DNA of 64,000 bases from Paratissierella segnis (GCF_014385195.1 NZ_JACRTG010000018.1:186001-250000); one strand, 5' to 3'. Shown: positions 36,397-45,671, counted from the first letter of the stretch. Numbers and translations: made by a program. The notes: generated from the sequence alone by a model not told the origin.

Positions 36397-36782
36397 TTAA
36401 TTCGAATCATCTTCTATTATTTCCTTCAGTAAATTTAGTTTCTCTCTTGCCTTAGGGTATTTAGATATTATTTCATTGTTCTCTACAACAGATATTTGTT
36501 TTTCACAGTATTCAATTTCATCTTCTAGAATACCACTATTTACTTTCACAGGAAAATCCTTTTTTATTGATTCATCTATTTCAGTAAGAATCTCTCTTTG
36601 TGATTTTTGGTTTTACCTTGCTTTGAGTATGAGTGGAATCCACAATGATTGATTTGCTCTTTATTATACCTTTTTCTAATGCTATTTCTACAGTCTTTTC
36701 TTTGCTTTTTAAACTTTGTTAAAGAACTTGAATTGATAACGTCTTCCCCTGACGCCATATTAAGCAAATATTTAAAAGACAT
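36397..36782 (-). pseudogene. Decayed IS1182-family transposase fragment
   Basis: Three pieces of one protein lie in different minus-strand frames. The N-terminal piece has MSFKYLLNMASGEDVINSSSL. The middle piece has KGIIKSKSIIVDSTHTQSK, containing the catalytic-type DSTH. The last piece runs from KSQREILTEIDESIKKDF to a stop at 36397. These fit IS1182-type transposases, but most of the protein is deleted and at least two frameshifts are present. It cannot be active. It lies just inside the left end of the proposed island. Confidence 0.75.
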
Positions 36783-36941
36783 GGATTCTTGCTATATTTC
36801 CTCCTTATGAATAAGATACACAATTAAATTTTAATATCAAAGTGGTTTTATAAATGCCTTTGACATAGGGATTGCTTTATTTTTTATGAGGTTTTATTAA
36901 TTTATATGAAAAAATATAATCACACTAAAATAGAAAAGGTA

Positions 36942-36970
36942 TTGACATAGAATCCAAATATTGATAATAT
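36942..36970 (+). promoter_or_regulatory. Strong sigma-A promoter of the ABC transporter operon
   Basis: TTGACA (36942-36947), a 17-base spacer and TAATAT (36965-36970). It is the best housekeeping promoter noticed in the window and lies about 340 bases before the first permease gene, leaving a long untranslated leader. Confidence 0.8.
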
Positions 36971-37106
36971 AGATTTATTGAATTTCTTATGGGAATTTAA
37001 ACCGTGTATTTAATATAAAGTGAAAGCGCATTCATTTACAATTATATAATTCTACAAAATTAAGTTCATAAGCTCGTGAGTTTAGGAGTTCAACAGTTTG
37101 TTTATA

Positions 37107-37134
37107 AAACTAGCAACTAGTTTTTATTTTTTAA
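37107..37134 (+). terminator. Leader terminator upstream of the permease gene
   Basis: AAAACTAG-CAA-CTAGTTTT followed by TATTTTTT, about 140 bases after the promoter and before any gene. It could be an attenuator. I do not recognise a riboswitch in the 36975-37106 leader. Confidence 0.6.
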
Positions 37135-37140
37135 GTATAT

Positions 37141-37252
37141 TCATATTATAACATTATAATATGAGTAGCATCAAAGCAATGTGTAAATGATTTCATGATG
37201 TTAAATCTCAGATAATTATAATAAAATTCATATTATAAGGTTATATAATGAT
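37141..37252. promoter_or_regulatory. Pair of operator-like palindromes
   Basis: TCATATTATAA-CA-TTATAATATGA (37141-37164) is a perfect 24-bp palindrome. TCATATTATAA-GG-TTATATAATGA (37229-37252) shares its left arm and spacing but is imperfect. Their centres are 88 bases apart. They suit a dimeric regulator, perhaps one of the two GntR proteins. Apart from these, the promoter, the terminator and the IS remnant, I see nothing in 36211-37312. Confidence 0.5.
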
Positions 37253-37312
37253 AATGAAAGTAGTTAAGGTACCAAAAATAATAAAAATTTATGGAATACG
37301 AGGTGTGTGTGA

Positions 37313-38266
37313 TTGTCTAATTATATTATTAGGAGAACAGCATTAGCTATAATAACATTCTTTGGTATTACAATGCTAGTCTATTTCATGTCAACTTTAG
37401 CTCCAGGCTCACCATTGGATGCTTTATTAGCAGATCCTGGAATGACTAAGGAAGAGGTAGTAAGACGTTCAGCTGAACTAGGGTTGGATAAGCCTGTATA
37501 CATTCAATATTTTAAGTGGCTAAATGAATTGTTACATGGAAATATGGGATATTCATATACGTCCTATAGACCAGTTGTTGATGTTGTAACTGAAAGAATA
37601 GCAGCAACATTGGTACTAACAGTTTCAGCAATTGTTTTATCCTATATTATTGGAATTCCTTTAGGGATTATTTCTTCGTTAAAACCATATTCTATACTTG
37701 ATTATATTATGTCAACATTGGCATTCATCATGTCTGGGGTACCAGGATTTTTTTTAGGAATGATGTTGATTTATATTTTTTCAGTTAAGTTAAAAATACT
37801 CCCTTTTGGTGGAATGTACGATGCAAGTGGAGCTACTGATTTATTAGTATTAATTAAACATTTAGTTTTACCAACATTTGCAATAGCTATACCGGAAATA
37901 GGTAAAGTTATGAGACATGTCAGAAGCAATATGTTAGAAGTACTTACTGAAGATTATGTTAAAACAGCTAGAGCTAAAGGCGTGAAAGAATGGGGAGTAA
38001 TTATCATTCATGCATTTAGAAACACGCTTATTCCTATTATAACAATTTTTAGTGGTTCATTTCCGTTTATGATTGGTGGTTCAGTTGTTGTAGAGAGAGT
38101 TTTTGGGTGGCCTGGTTTGGGGACTTTAATGATTAATTCAATCACATCAAGAGATTATCCAATTATTATGGGAATTTCTGTTATAGTAGCAATTGTTGTC
38201 CTGGCAACAAATCTATTAGTAGATATTCTATATGCGTATTTGGACCCACGTATTACATACAATTAG
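37313..38266 (+). CDS. Peptide/nickel-type ABC transporter permease (OppB/DppB-like)
   Basis: Inner-membrane permease, 317 residues, six hydrophobic helices. The N-terminal helix IIRRTALAIITFFGITMLVYFM and the EAA loop region (TARAKGVKEWGVIIIHAFRNTLIPI) are typical of DppB. Start TTG 37313 with GAGGTG about 8 bases upstream; no better start is in frame. First gene of a five-gene transporter set. The set probably imports glycated amino acids or short peptides, judging from the enzymes downstream. Confidence 0.9.
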   Translation: MSNYIIRRTALAIITFFGITMLVYFMSTLAPGSPLDALLADPGMTKEEVVRRSAELGLDKPVYIQYFKWLNELLHGNMGYSYTSYRPVVDVVTERIAATLVLTVSAIVLSYIIGIPLGIISSLKPYSILDYIMSTLAFIMSGVPGFFLGMMLIYIFSVKLKILPFGGMYDASGATDLLVLIKHLVLPTFAIAIPEIGKVMRHVRSNMLEVLTEDYVKTARAKGVKEWGVIIIHAFRNTLIPIITIFSGSFPFMIGGSVVVERVFGWPGLGTLMINSITSRDYPIIMGISVIVAIVVLATNLLVDILYAYLDPRITYN

Positions 38267-38276
38267 GAGGGTAACT

Positions 38277-39170
38277 ATGATGGTAAATAATAAAAACGAT
38301 AACATTTATAGTTCATCTAAAAAGCAGTCATATTTTCGAGATGTTGCAAAAAGATTTGTTAATCACAAACTAGCGATTATCGGGTTAATTATTCTGACAT
38401 TATTAATATTGATAGTTACTTTTCTACCAATGACTATGAAATTGGATCCGTATACCATTGGGAGAGAATTACCATATTCTGGGCCTACAAAAGGATTGGT
38501 GTTAGGAGTAGATAATGCAGGACGTGATAATTTTTCTAGATTAATTTACGGCGGTAGGGTGTCCTTATTGGTAGGACTTCTTTCAACAGGTATAAGCGTT
38601 CTTATTGGTATTCCACTTGGTATTGTTGCTGGTTATTATGGAAAAACCATTGATGCTATTATCATGAGAATTGCTGATATTTTTATTTCTTTTCCATCTA
38701 TTATATTGATCCTAGTGTTAGTTTCAATTATAGGTCCGTCCATGTGGTCAATTATAGTAATTATTGGCATCATGGGCTGGCCTGAATTTGCAAGATTGAT
38801 AAGGGGTAATGTACTATCCGTTCGTGAAAAGGAGTACGTAGAATCTGCGAAGGCAATCGGCGTTAAAGATTCAGAAATAATTTTAAAATATATATTGCCG
38901 AATTCAGTAGCGCCAATCATTGTAGCTGCAACATTTCGAGTAGCTGGAGCAATCTTACAAGAATCAAGTTTGAGCTTCTTAGGGATGGGTGTTCAACCAC
39001 CACAGGCTTCTTGGGGTAATATGTTATACGGTGCACAATCACTGACAGTTTTGACTACTAAACAATGGGCATGGATCCCACCGGGATTAATGCTTGTTAT
39101 AACAATCTGTTGCGTTAATTTTATAGGAGATGGATTAAGAGATGCTTTAGATCCTAGAATGAAAATATAA
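38277..39170 (+). CDS. Peptide/nickel-type ABC transporter permease (OppC/DppC-like)
   Basis: Second permease, 297 residues. ATG 38277 is used (AGGAGG 6 bases upstream); the longer frame from 38232 runs back into the previous gene. The N-terminal oppC_N region is followed by LPMTMKLDPY, GVDNAGRDNFSRLIYGGRVSL and the EAA loop ESAKAIGVKDSEIILKYILPN. It pairs with the OppB-like permease to form the channel. It ends at 39170. Confidence 0.92.
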   Translation: MMVNNKNDNIYSSSKKQSYFRDVAKRFVNHKLAIIGLIILTLLILIVTFLPMTMKLDPYTIGRELPYSGPTKGLVLGVDNAGRDNFSRLIYGGRVSLLVGLLSTGISVLIGIPLGIVAGYYGKTIDAIIMRIADIFISFPSIILILVLVSIIGPSMWSIIVIIGIMGWPEFARLIRGNVLSVREKEYVESAKAIGVKDSEIILKYILPNSVAPIIVAATFRVAGAILQESSLSFLGMGVQPPQASWGNMLYGAQSLTVLTTKQWAWIPPGLMLVITICCVNFIGDGLRDALDPRMKI

Positions 39171-39238
39171 TGTTTTTTGTAATTAAACGGTTAGAAACCG
39201 ATTTAATAAATAAACTAAAAGGAAAAGGATGGTTTAAT

Positions 39239-40879
39239 ATGAAAAAGTTGAAAAAAAGTTCAATTTGCTTGCTCTTAGTTTTATTAATCGTTGGTAGTCT
39301 TAGTGCATGTGGTAAGAAAGAAGAATTACCAGAGTCAAATACTTCAACTGATTCTATACCTCAAGGAAATGAAGTACATAAGGATGTAATAACAATTGGT
39401 ATAGACAATGAACCGAATAGTTATCACCCTTATAATGCAACATCTACATCTGGTGATAAAGTTTTTGATTTTATTTATGATCGCCTTGTATATACAAGTT
39501 TTGATGGTTCATTTTCGCCAAGGCTGGCAGATAGTTGGGAATCTTCAGATGATGGAAAAATAATTAAATTTCACTTAAATCCTAATGTTAAATGGCATGA
39601 TGGTGAACCTTTTACAGCACAAGACATGGTATTTGCTGCTCATGTAGGAACTGCACCAGAATCTACTGTTACTAGAAGAAGTTATTTTTCTGCATTGGAT
39701 GGTACGGATGATTCCGGCGTATGTAATGATTTTGAAAAATTAGGAGTGGTTGCAGTTGATGACCACACATTAGAATATCATTTTAAAAATCCAATGGCAG
39801 AATCTACATTTTTAAGTATTGATGCGCAAAGATATTATCCAATACCATATCATATTTTGAAGGATGTTCCTATGTCGGAAATGGAAAAAAGTGAGTATTG
39901 GCAACATCCAATAGGAACGGGTGCATTTATTTTTGATAATATGATTTCTGGAGAAAGTATAACAGTCCTAGCGAACAAAGATTACTTTTTAGGTACTCCT
40001 AATGTAGAACGAGTAGTATTTAAACCAATGTCTACAGCGAATTATTCAGCTGCATTGATGAGTGGAGAATTGGATTGCGTAATTGATGATGTTCCATTAT
40101 CAGATTTGTCTTTATTGGAATCAACACCTGGGATTGTTGCAGAATCCCGACCTTCCATGAAATACACTTATATGACAATAAATTGTGAAAAAGAATATTT
40201 TAAAGATGTGCGTGTACGAAAAGCATTTAGTATGGCAATAAATCGTAGTGAAATTATTAACCAGGGCCTTTATGGAAACGGTATTCTTGCCGTAAGTCCA
40301 TTAAATCCTGATAATCCATATTTTAATAAGGATATAGCGGTTGACCCATATAATCCCAATGAAGCTAAAAAATTACTGGAAGAAGCGGGATGGGATTTTG
40401 ATAGAGAAATTACATTTGTTAGTTACAACACTAATGTTGCAAGAGAAGCAGCAACATTAATTATACAGCAGAATTTAGCAGACATAGGTGTAAAGGTAAA
40501 AATACAGATGGTTGACTGGCCAACTTTAATTGTAATGGCTAGAGAAGGACAGAGTGATTTATCTATTTTAGGTGGTGCAGGTTCCCTTGATCCAGATGAT
40601 TCACGTGTTTTAATGCAACCTAATGGTGCACAGAATTTCTGTAATTTTACTGATTCAAGATACTATGAATTAGCTCAAAGAGGAAGAAATGCACTTACTA
40701 CGGAAGAAAAAATGGAAATTTATAAAGAATATCAACAATTGTTATATGATGAACCTACCTATATATGGCTATATCATGATAATGCAGCTCCTGTTTATAA
40801 GGATACAATCCAAAATATACCTGCAGACGATTTTATACATCTAAATTTTAAAGCTCATGAATGGACATTTACAGAATAG
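39239..40879 (+). CDS. Extracellular solute-binding lipoprotein, family 5 (OppA/DppA-like)
   Basis: Substrate-binding lipoprotein, 546 residues. The signal peptide MKKLKKSSICLLLVLLIVGS ends in a lipobox with Cys24 (LSAC), so it is anchored outside the membrane. The mature part has the family-5 pattern: RLADSWESSDDGKIIKFHLNPNVKWHDGEPFTAQDMVF and later VRKAFSMAINR. I start at ATG 39239 because it opens the signal peptide; the frame is open back to 39170. It sets transporter specificity, so it is the key gene for identifying the substrate. Confidence 0.92.
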   Translation: MKKLKKSSICLLLVLLIVGSLSACGKKEELPESNTSTDSIPQGNEVHKDVITIGIDNEPNSYHPYNATSTSGDKVFDFIYDRLVYTSFDGSFSPRLADSWESSDDGKIIKFHLNPNVKWHDGEPFTAQDMVFAAHVGTAPESTVTRRSYFSALDGTDDSGVCNDFEKLGVVAVDDHTLEYHFKNPMAESTFLSIDAQRYYPIPYHILKDVPMSEMEKSEYWQHPIGTGAFIFDNMISGESITVLANKDYFLGTPNVERVVFKPMSTANYSAALMSGELDCVIDDVPLSDLSLLESTPGIVAESRPSMKYTYMTINCEKEYFKDVRVRKAFSMAINRSEIINQGLYGNGILAVSPLNPDNPYFNKDIAVDPYNPNEAKKLLEEAGWDFDREITFVSYNTNVAREAATLIIQQNLADIGVKVKIQMVDWPTLIVMAREGQSDLSILGGAGSLDPDDSRVLMQPNGAQNFCNFTDSRYYELAQRGRNALTTEEKMEIYKEYQQLLYDEPTYIWLYHDNAAPVYKDTIQNIPADDFIHLNFKAHEWTFTE

Positions 40880-40921
40880 TTATAAATATTTAAAGCATAA
40901 ATTTACATGAGGAGGGGGATT

Positions 40922-41887
40922 ATGGAACCGTTATTAGAAGTAAAAGGATTAACAACAAGTATAAAAACAAAGCAAGGATACAATAATGCAGTTGAAGATG
41001 TAAGTTTTGCAATTGATCGTGGTGAGATATTAAGTATAGTTGGAGAATCAGGATGTGGTAAAAGTTTGACAGCACATTCTATCCTGCGTTTAATTACCTC
41101 TCCTCCTGTTTATATTACTAAAGGTGAGATTTTTTATGAAGGTAGAGATTTGTTAAAATTGAATAAACATGAGATGAGAAATATCAGGGGCAATAAAATT
41201 TCTATGATTTTTCAGGAACCGATGACTTCCTTAAATCCTGTTTACACTGTTGGCAAACAGATTACAGAAGCAATTTTATTACATCAGAATGTAAATAAAA
41301 AAGAAGCTAAATTAAAGGCAATTGATATGTTGAAAACAGTCGGTATTCCATCACCGGAGCAAAGAATGAATGAGTTTCCACATCAACTTAGTGGTGGTAT
41401 GCGACAACGTGTTATGATTTCAATGGCTCTATCATGTCAACCAGAATTATTGATTGCAGATGAGCCAACTACTGCTTTGGATGTTACGATTCAAGCACAG
41501 ATTTTGTTGGAATTAAAAAAATTACGAAAACAGTTTAATACATCAATAATTCTTATTACCCATGACTTAGGGGTAGTTGCAGATATGGCACAAAATGTAC
41601 TGGTTATGTATGCTGGCAGGGTAATCGAATATGGTTCTGTTAAAGAAATATTTTCTATGCCAATGCATCCATATACGTCAGGATTGTTACACTCTATACC
41701 TAGATTAGATCAAAATGTAAATAAACTACATGTGATAGATGGGGTTGTGCCAGATATAGGAGAGATGCCTAAAGGATGCAGATTTTGGCCAAGATGCGGA
41801 AAAGCTATGAGCATATGTCAAGAAAAGCAGCCTGAATTATTTGAATTACAAGAGCACAAGGTCAGATGCTGGTTGTATAAAGGGTAG
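40922..41887 (+). CDS. Peptide-type ABC transporter ATPase (OppD/DppD-like)
   Basis: ATP-binding subunit, 321 residues. Walker A GESGCGKSL near 40, signature LSGGMRQR near 159, Walker B LLIADEPTTALD near 180. The C-terminal oligopeptide extension has four Cys (CRFWPRCGKAMSIC and a final C), a site that in this family can bind an iron-sulfur cluster. ATG 40922 has AGGAGG just upstream; the frame from 40907 would begin in front of that site. Confidence 0.94.
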   Translation: MEPLLEVKGLTTSIKTKQGYNNAVEDVSFAIDRGEILSIVGESGCGKSLTAHSILRLITSPPVYITKGEIFYEGRDLLKLNKHEMRNIRGNKISMIFQEPMTSLNPVYTVGKQITEAILLHQNVNKKEAKLKAIDMLKTVGIPSPEQRMNEFPHQLSGGMRQRVMISMALSCQPELLIADEPTTALDVTIQAQILLELKKLRKQFNTSIILITHDLGVVADMAQNVLVMYAGRVIEYGSVKEIFSMPMHPYTSGLLHSIPRLDQNVNKLHVIDGVVPDIGEMPKGCRFWPRCGKAMSICQEKQPELFELQEHKVRCWLYKG

Positions 41888-41892
41888 AGAGG

Positions 41893-42891
41893 ATGATAGA
41901 ATTGGAAGAGAGGGTTTTATTAGAAGTCAAAGGATTAAAAAAATATTTTCCCATTACTAAAGGATTGTTCAAGAAGACTGTGGGATATGTCAAGGCTGTA
42001 GATGGCATCAGCCTTAATATTAAATGTGGCGAAACTTTGGGCTTGGTAGGTGAATCCGGATGTGGTAAATCTACATTAGGTCGAAGTATTATACGGCTTA
42101 TTGAACCTCTGGAAGGTCAAGTTATTATGGATGGTGTAGACATATTATCATTAAATAAAGATGAGATGAGAAAGCAGAGGGAGAAATTACAAATTATATT
42201 TCAAGATCCATTCGCATCACTAAATCCAAGAATGACGGTAGGAGATATAGTTGAAGAACCGTTAAAAGTTCATAAAAAAGGGGCACAAAATGAAAGAAAT
42301 GAAAAGGTTATAGAATTACTAAAAATGGTAGGATTAAATGAACAAGCCATTGGCAGATATCCCCATCAGTTTTCCGGTGGACAAAGACAAAGAATAGGGA
42401 TAGCTAGAGCATTGGCATTGAATCCAGAATTGGTTATCTGTGATGAACCGGTTTCAGCACTTGATGTTTCTGTTCGTTCTCAAGTACTTAATTTAATGAA
42501 TGATTTGAAAGAAAAAATGGGGCTTACTTTTTTATTTATTTCACATGATCTAAGTGTGGTAAAACATATCAGTGATAGGGTTGCTGTTATGTATTTGGGA
42601 CGCTTAGTAGAAATTGCGGATAAAAATGAAATATATAATATTCCATTTCACCCATATACTGAGGCTTTGATGTCAGCTATTCCAATTCCAGACCCTGAAT
42701 ATAAAAAAGATAGAATTATTTTAAAGGGGGATGTACCAAGTCCGGCTAATCCCCCAAGTGGTTGTTATTTTCATACACGTTGTTTATATGCATCTAAAAT
42801 TTGTGAAAAAAATCAACCAGAATTAGTAAATTACGGAAACAATCACTATGCTGCTTGTCATAAAGTAGATAGGATCAGAAAGGAGAGATAA
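41893..42891 (+). CDS. Peptide-type ABC transporter ATPase (OppF/DppF-like)
   Basis: Second ATPase, 332 residues. Walker A GESGCGKST near 54, signature FSGGQRQR near 157, Walker B LVICDEPVSALD, and the C-terminal Cys group (GCYFHTRC, then C and C). It forms a heterodimer with the OppD-like subunit. The start is either ATG 41893 or TTG 41902; the GAGAGG site fits the TTG slightly better. It is followed after one base by the M20 gene. Confidence 0.93.
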   Translation: MIELEERVLLEVKGLKKYFPITKGLFKKTVGYVKAVDGISLNIKCGETLGLVGESGCGKSTLGRSIIRLIEPLEGQVIMDGVDILSLNKDEMRKQREKLQIIFQDPFASLNPRMTVGDIVEEPLKVHKKGAQNERNEKVIELLKMVGLNEQAIGRYPHQFSGGQRQRIGIARALALNPELVICDEPVSALDVSVRSQVLNLMNDLKEKMGLTFLFISHDLSVVKHISDRVAVMYLGRLVEIADKNEIYNIPFHPYTEALMSAIPIPDPEYKKDRIILKGDVPSPANPPSGCYFHTRCLYASKICEKNQPELVNYGNNHYAACHKVDRIRKER

Positions 42892-42892
42892 A

Positions 42893-44359
42893 GTGTTGAA
42901 AACACAGGATGATATCTTAAAACTTATAGAAGAAAAAAGACAAAAATATATAGATGCTAGTCTAGATATCTGGGATTATGCAGAACCGATTTTTGAAGAA
43001 TTTAAATCTTCAAAACGACTTGCTAAAATTTTGGAAGAAGAAGGTTTTAAAATTATATTTGGTGTAGCTGAATTACCTACTGCATTTATTGCAGAATGGG
43101 GTAAGGGAGAACCTATAATTGGTTATATGGGGGAATATGATGCTTTACCGGGGATTAGTCAAGCAGCGAATACTACTGAAAGAAAACCTATTAAAAAAGA
43201 TGGATATGGGCATGGTTGTGGTCACCATATATTAGGAACAGCAGCTATGGCTGCTGCAATAGCTAACAAGGATTATCTTGAACTTAATAATATGGAAGGA
43301 ACCGTCCGATTCTACGGTTGCCCAGCTGAAGAAGGTGGTGGTGGAAAGGTTTTGATGAATAATGCAGGAGCTTTTGACGATTGTGCTGCTGCTATTAGCT
43401 GGCATCCAACTGATGACAATGGTATATGGTCTATTAATTTTCATGCACAGCAAAAAGTTGAATACACCTTTAAAGGAAGAAAACCTTATGTAAAAGAGTC
43501 AAGTGATAGTAATATACTAACTGATTATGGCGCTAATTCACTAGATGCGTTGCAACTTTTTATAATGGGTGCTCAAATTCTCAGAACTCATTTAGATCCT
43601 TGTTTTATCGTACGTTCATCAATTTTGAAAACCGGTGATGAGAAAATAGATGAGCTACCAACAGAATCAAAAATAATTTATTCATATCGAGCTCATACAA
43701 ATAAACAGATACAAAAAGCAATGGAATTATTGCATAATGTAGCTAAAGGTGCTGCTGTTATGACTGATTGTGAATTAATTGCTGAGTATAAGACTGGATA
43801 CAGTGAAATGCTTTCAAACCGTTCTCTAGAACGTATAATGCATGAAAAGTTTGAAAAAGTAGGAACTGTTCCTATGACAGAACAAGATTGGAATTACGCG
43901 GAAAAAATGCATACGGCATTATTGCTTAAAGATGGTGAACAAGCAACATTTGATCTAATGCGTCTTTTATATGAAGAACAAGCAGAACCAATTATTGAAC
44001 AAGTAAAAGGAAAGCCTTACAATAATTTACTTTACCCATTTAGAGAAATCAATGTTCATAAGCCTGGGTCTACTGATATTTGTGATGTTAGCTGGACTAC
44101 ACCAACTACGCAATGCGTTGTAGCATGTTATGCGAAAGATACATTAGGACATTCATGGCAAGAGGTAGCACAGGGTCGTAGTGATATTTGTATGAAAGGA
44201 ATGCTGGTGGCTTCCAAAGTAATGGCATTAACGGGTATAGAATTGTTTGAAAATCCTAAAGCTCTTAGAGCAGTTAGAAATGAATTTGAAACGAAACGAC
44301 CAGGAAAGGTTTATATACCATTAAATTCGAAAAAAATAGTTGAAAATGAAATGAGGTGA
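42893..44359 (+). CDS. M20 family amidohydrolase (AbgB-like)
   Basis: Metal-dependent amidase or dipeptidase, 488 residues, longer than the family mean because of a C-terminal extension. It has GEYDALPG near 83, HGCGHH near 106, GCPAEEGGGGK near 142 and SWHPTD near 166, then a lid domain (about 185-300) and the return of the catalytic fold. GTG start with AGGAG 7 bases upstream. It follows a peptide transporter, so it should cleave an imported amide or peptide bond. The next gene encodes only a lid domain of the same family. Confidence 0.87.
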   Translation: MLKTQDDILKLIEEKRQKYIDASLDIWDYAEPIFEEFKSSKRLAKILEEEGFKIIFGVAELPTAFIAEWGKGEPIIGYMGEYDALPGISQAANTTERKPIKKDGYGHGCGHHILGTAAMAAAIANKDYLELNNMEGTVRFYGCPAEEGGGGKVLMNNAGAFDDCAAAISWHPTDDNGIWSINFHAQQKVEYTFKGRKPYVKESSDSNILTDYGANSLDALQLFIMGAQILRTHLDPCFIVRSSILKTGDEKIDELPTESKIIYSYRAHTNKQIQKAMELLHNVAKGAAVMTDCELIAEYKTGYSEMLSNRSLERIMHEKFEKVGTVPMTEQDWNYAEKMHTALLLKDGEQATFDLMRLLYEEQAEPIIEQVKGKPYNNLLYPFREINVHKPGSTDICDVSWTTPTTQCVVACYAKDTLGHSWQEVAQGRSDICMKGMLVASKVMALTGIELFENPKALRAVRNEFETKRPGKVYIPLNSKKIVENEMR

Positions 44360-44365
44360 TAAAAT

Positions 44366-44719
44366 ATGGGAAATTATGATATGGAGATTACATTTTTAGG
44401 TGTGGATGATGATGGCTTAGCCGAACGACAGACAGGAAAGTCTGCCACAATTAGTGGAAATGCGCTGGAAGCATTGGAAATGTTTAATATTGGATTAGAA
44501 TTCAATAAAAAAAGGCTGCGTCATTCAGCCAGTTATAAAACACAAATATTATCTACAGGGGATAGCGATATGATTAGTGTTCCTAAAATTACTAGAATAA
44601 GATTTATGATTTATGGAAATACAGAGGAGATCGTAAAAGATACTATTGACAAGATTTATAAAACTGCTCAAGGCGCAGCATTGATTACAGGTTGTAAGGT
44701 GAAAAAGGTTACTAAATGA
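44366..44719 (+). CDS. Stand-alone M20-type lid/dimerisation domain protein
   Basis: A 117-residue protein with no catalytic M20 motif. Its order MEITFLGVDDDG...SGNALEALEMFNIGLEFNK...ISVPKITRIRFMIYGNTEEIV...TAQGAALITGCKVK follows the lid subdomain of AbgB-type M20 enzymes, where the same places read MEVTFKG, SALDALELMN and KGAALMTG. It has its own AGGTGA site and starts 7 bases after the full-length M20 gene, so it is co-expressed. It may bind the enzyme as a partner, or be a remnant of a duplicated gene; its intact frame and clean site favour a real protein. Confidence 0.65.
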   Translation: MGNYDMEITFLGVDDDGLAERQTGKSATISGNALEALEMFNIGLEFNKKRLRHSASYKTQILSTGDSDMISVPKITRIRFMIYGNTEEIVKDTIDKIYKTAQGAALITGCKVKKVTK

Positions 44720-44753
44720 TGTTAGTATAAAATTTTACAAATGGAGGGGTATT

Positions 44754-45482
44754 ATGCTAGATAGAGAAGGGGTTACTCCTCTTTATATTCAATTGATGAA
44801 TTTATTGGAGGATAATATTAGAAAGGGAAATTTAGTTCCCGGAGAAAGATTACTTACAGAAGTTGAAATGGCTAGGGAATATGATGTTAGCATTGTAACA
44901 GTCAGAAATGCAATAGGAGAGTTGATAGATAAAGGATTAGTGGAACGACAGCAAGGGAAAGGAACGTTTGTAACCAAACCAAAACTGACTAAGGATATTA
45001 GGAAACTTCAAAGTTTTACTGAAATGTGTTTTAGAATGGGAGTACGACCTGGCGGTAAAATGCTTGAAAATAAATTAGTTATTTCAAATGAAAAGATTGC
45101 AAAACAATTAAGAATAGAAAGGAACGACCATGTTGTTTATATTTCACGTGTTAGATATGCTGATGGGGATCCCGTAGTAATAGAAAAGAACTATTTTCCT
45201 CTTGAATACGCATTTTTATTGGGTGAGAAATTCGACAATAATTCTCTATTTGAATTTATTAAAGATAAGAATAAAACAGAAGTAGCAATTTCTGAAAAAA
45301 GAATAGAGATATGTCGTGCTACTGCTGAAGAAGCTGAGATTTTAAACATTAGAAAAGGTGACTCATTGTTATATATAAAAAGTGTAGCTTATACGCGAGA
45401 CAATGAACCTATATACGCAGGAACACAAATTATTAATGGGGAGCGTTTTTCTTTATATGTGTATGAAGCTACAGGAGTATAG
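44754..45482 (+). CDS. GntR/HutC-family regulator 1
   Basis: Transcription factor, 242 residues. The N-terminal winged helix has PLYIQLMNLLEDNI, VSIVTVRNAIGELIDKGLVERQQGKGTFV (about 46-75), and the UTRA ligand domain begins near 85 with RKLQSFTEMCFRMG. HutC-type UTRA domains bind small ligands such as sugar phosphates or amino acids; FrlR, which controls fructoselysine genes, is of this type. It resembles the second GntR gene at 51789-52496 across both domains. Confidence 0.92.
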   Translation: MLDREGVTPLYIQLMNLLEDNIRKGNLVPGERLLTEVEMAREYDVSIVTVRNAIGELIDKGLVERQQGKGTFVTKPKLTKDIRKLQSFTEMCFRMGVRPGGKMLENKLVISNEKIAKQLRIERNDHVVYISRVRYADGDPVVIEKNYFPLEYAFLLGEKFDNNSLFEFIKDKNKTEVAISEKRIEICRATAEEAEILNIRKGDSLLYIKSVAYTRDNEPIYAGTQIINGERFSLYVYEATGV

Positions 45483-45609
45483 ACAATATATTAATTTTGA
45501 TATTGAGGTAATGATAAAAGATTTTTTAATAAATTTTATTTTTAAAATAAAGATTATATAGGTGTTTATTAATCAATTAAATATTAACTTATACTTGAAA
45601 AAACCTAAT

Positions 45610-45637
45610 ACTGCTTATATAATATTATATAAGCAGT
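45610..45637. repeat. 28-bp perfect palindrome upstream of the kinase gene
   Basis: ACTGCTTATATAAT followed directly by its complement ATTATATAAGCAGT. There is no T-run after it, so it is more likely an operator than a terminator. It lies 35 bases before the kinase start and 128 bases after the GntR gene. The rest of 45483-45671 is AT-rich without a gene. Confidence 0.6.
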
Positions 45638-45671
45638 TATAAGTTTTATAGTTGGAGCGAAGGAGGAGTTT

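Noticed and set aside
36576..36782. A 68-codon minus-strand reading frame could be taken for a small hypothetical gene.
   Set aside because: It is the N-terminal piece of a frameshifted IS1182-like transposase and has no independent support.
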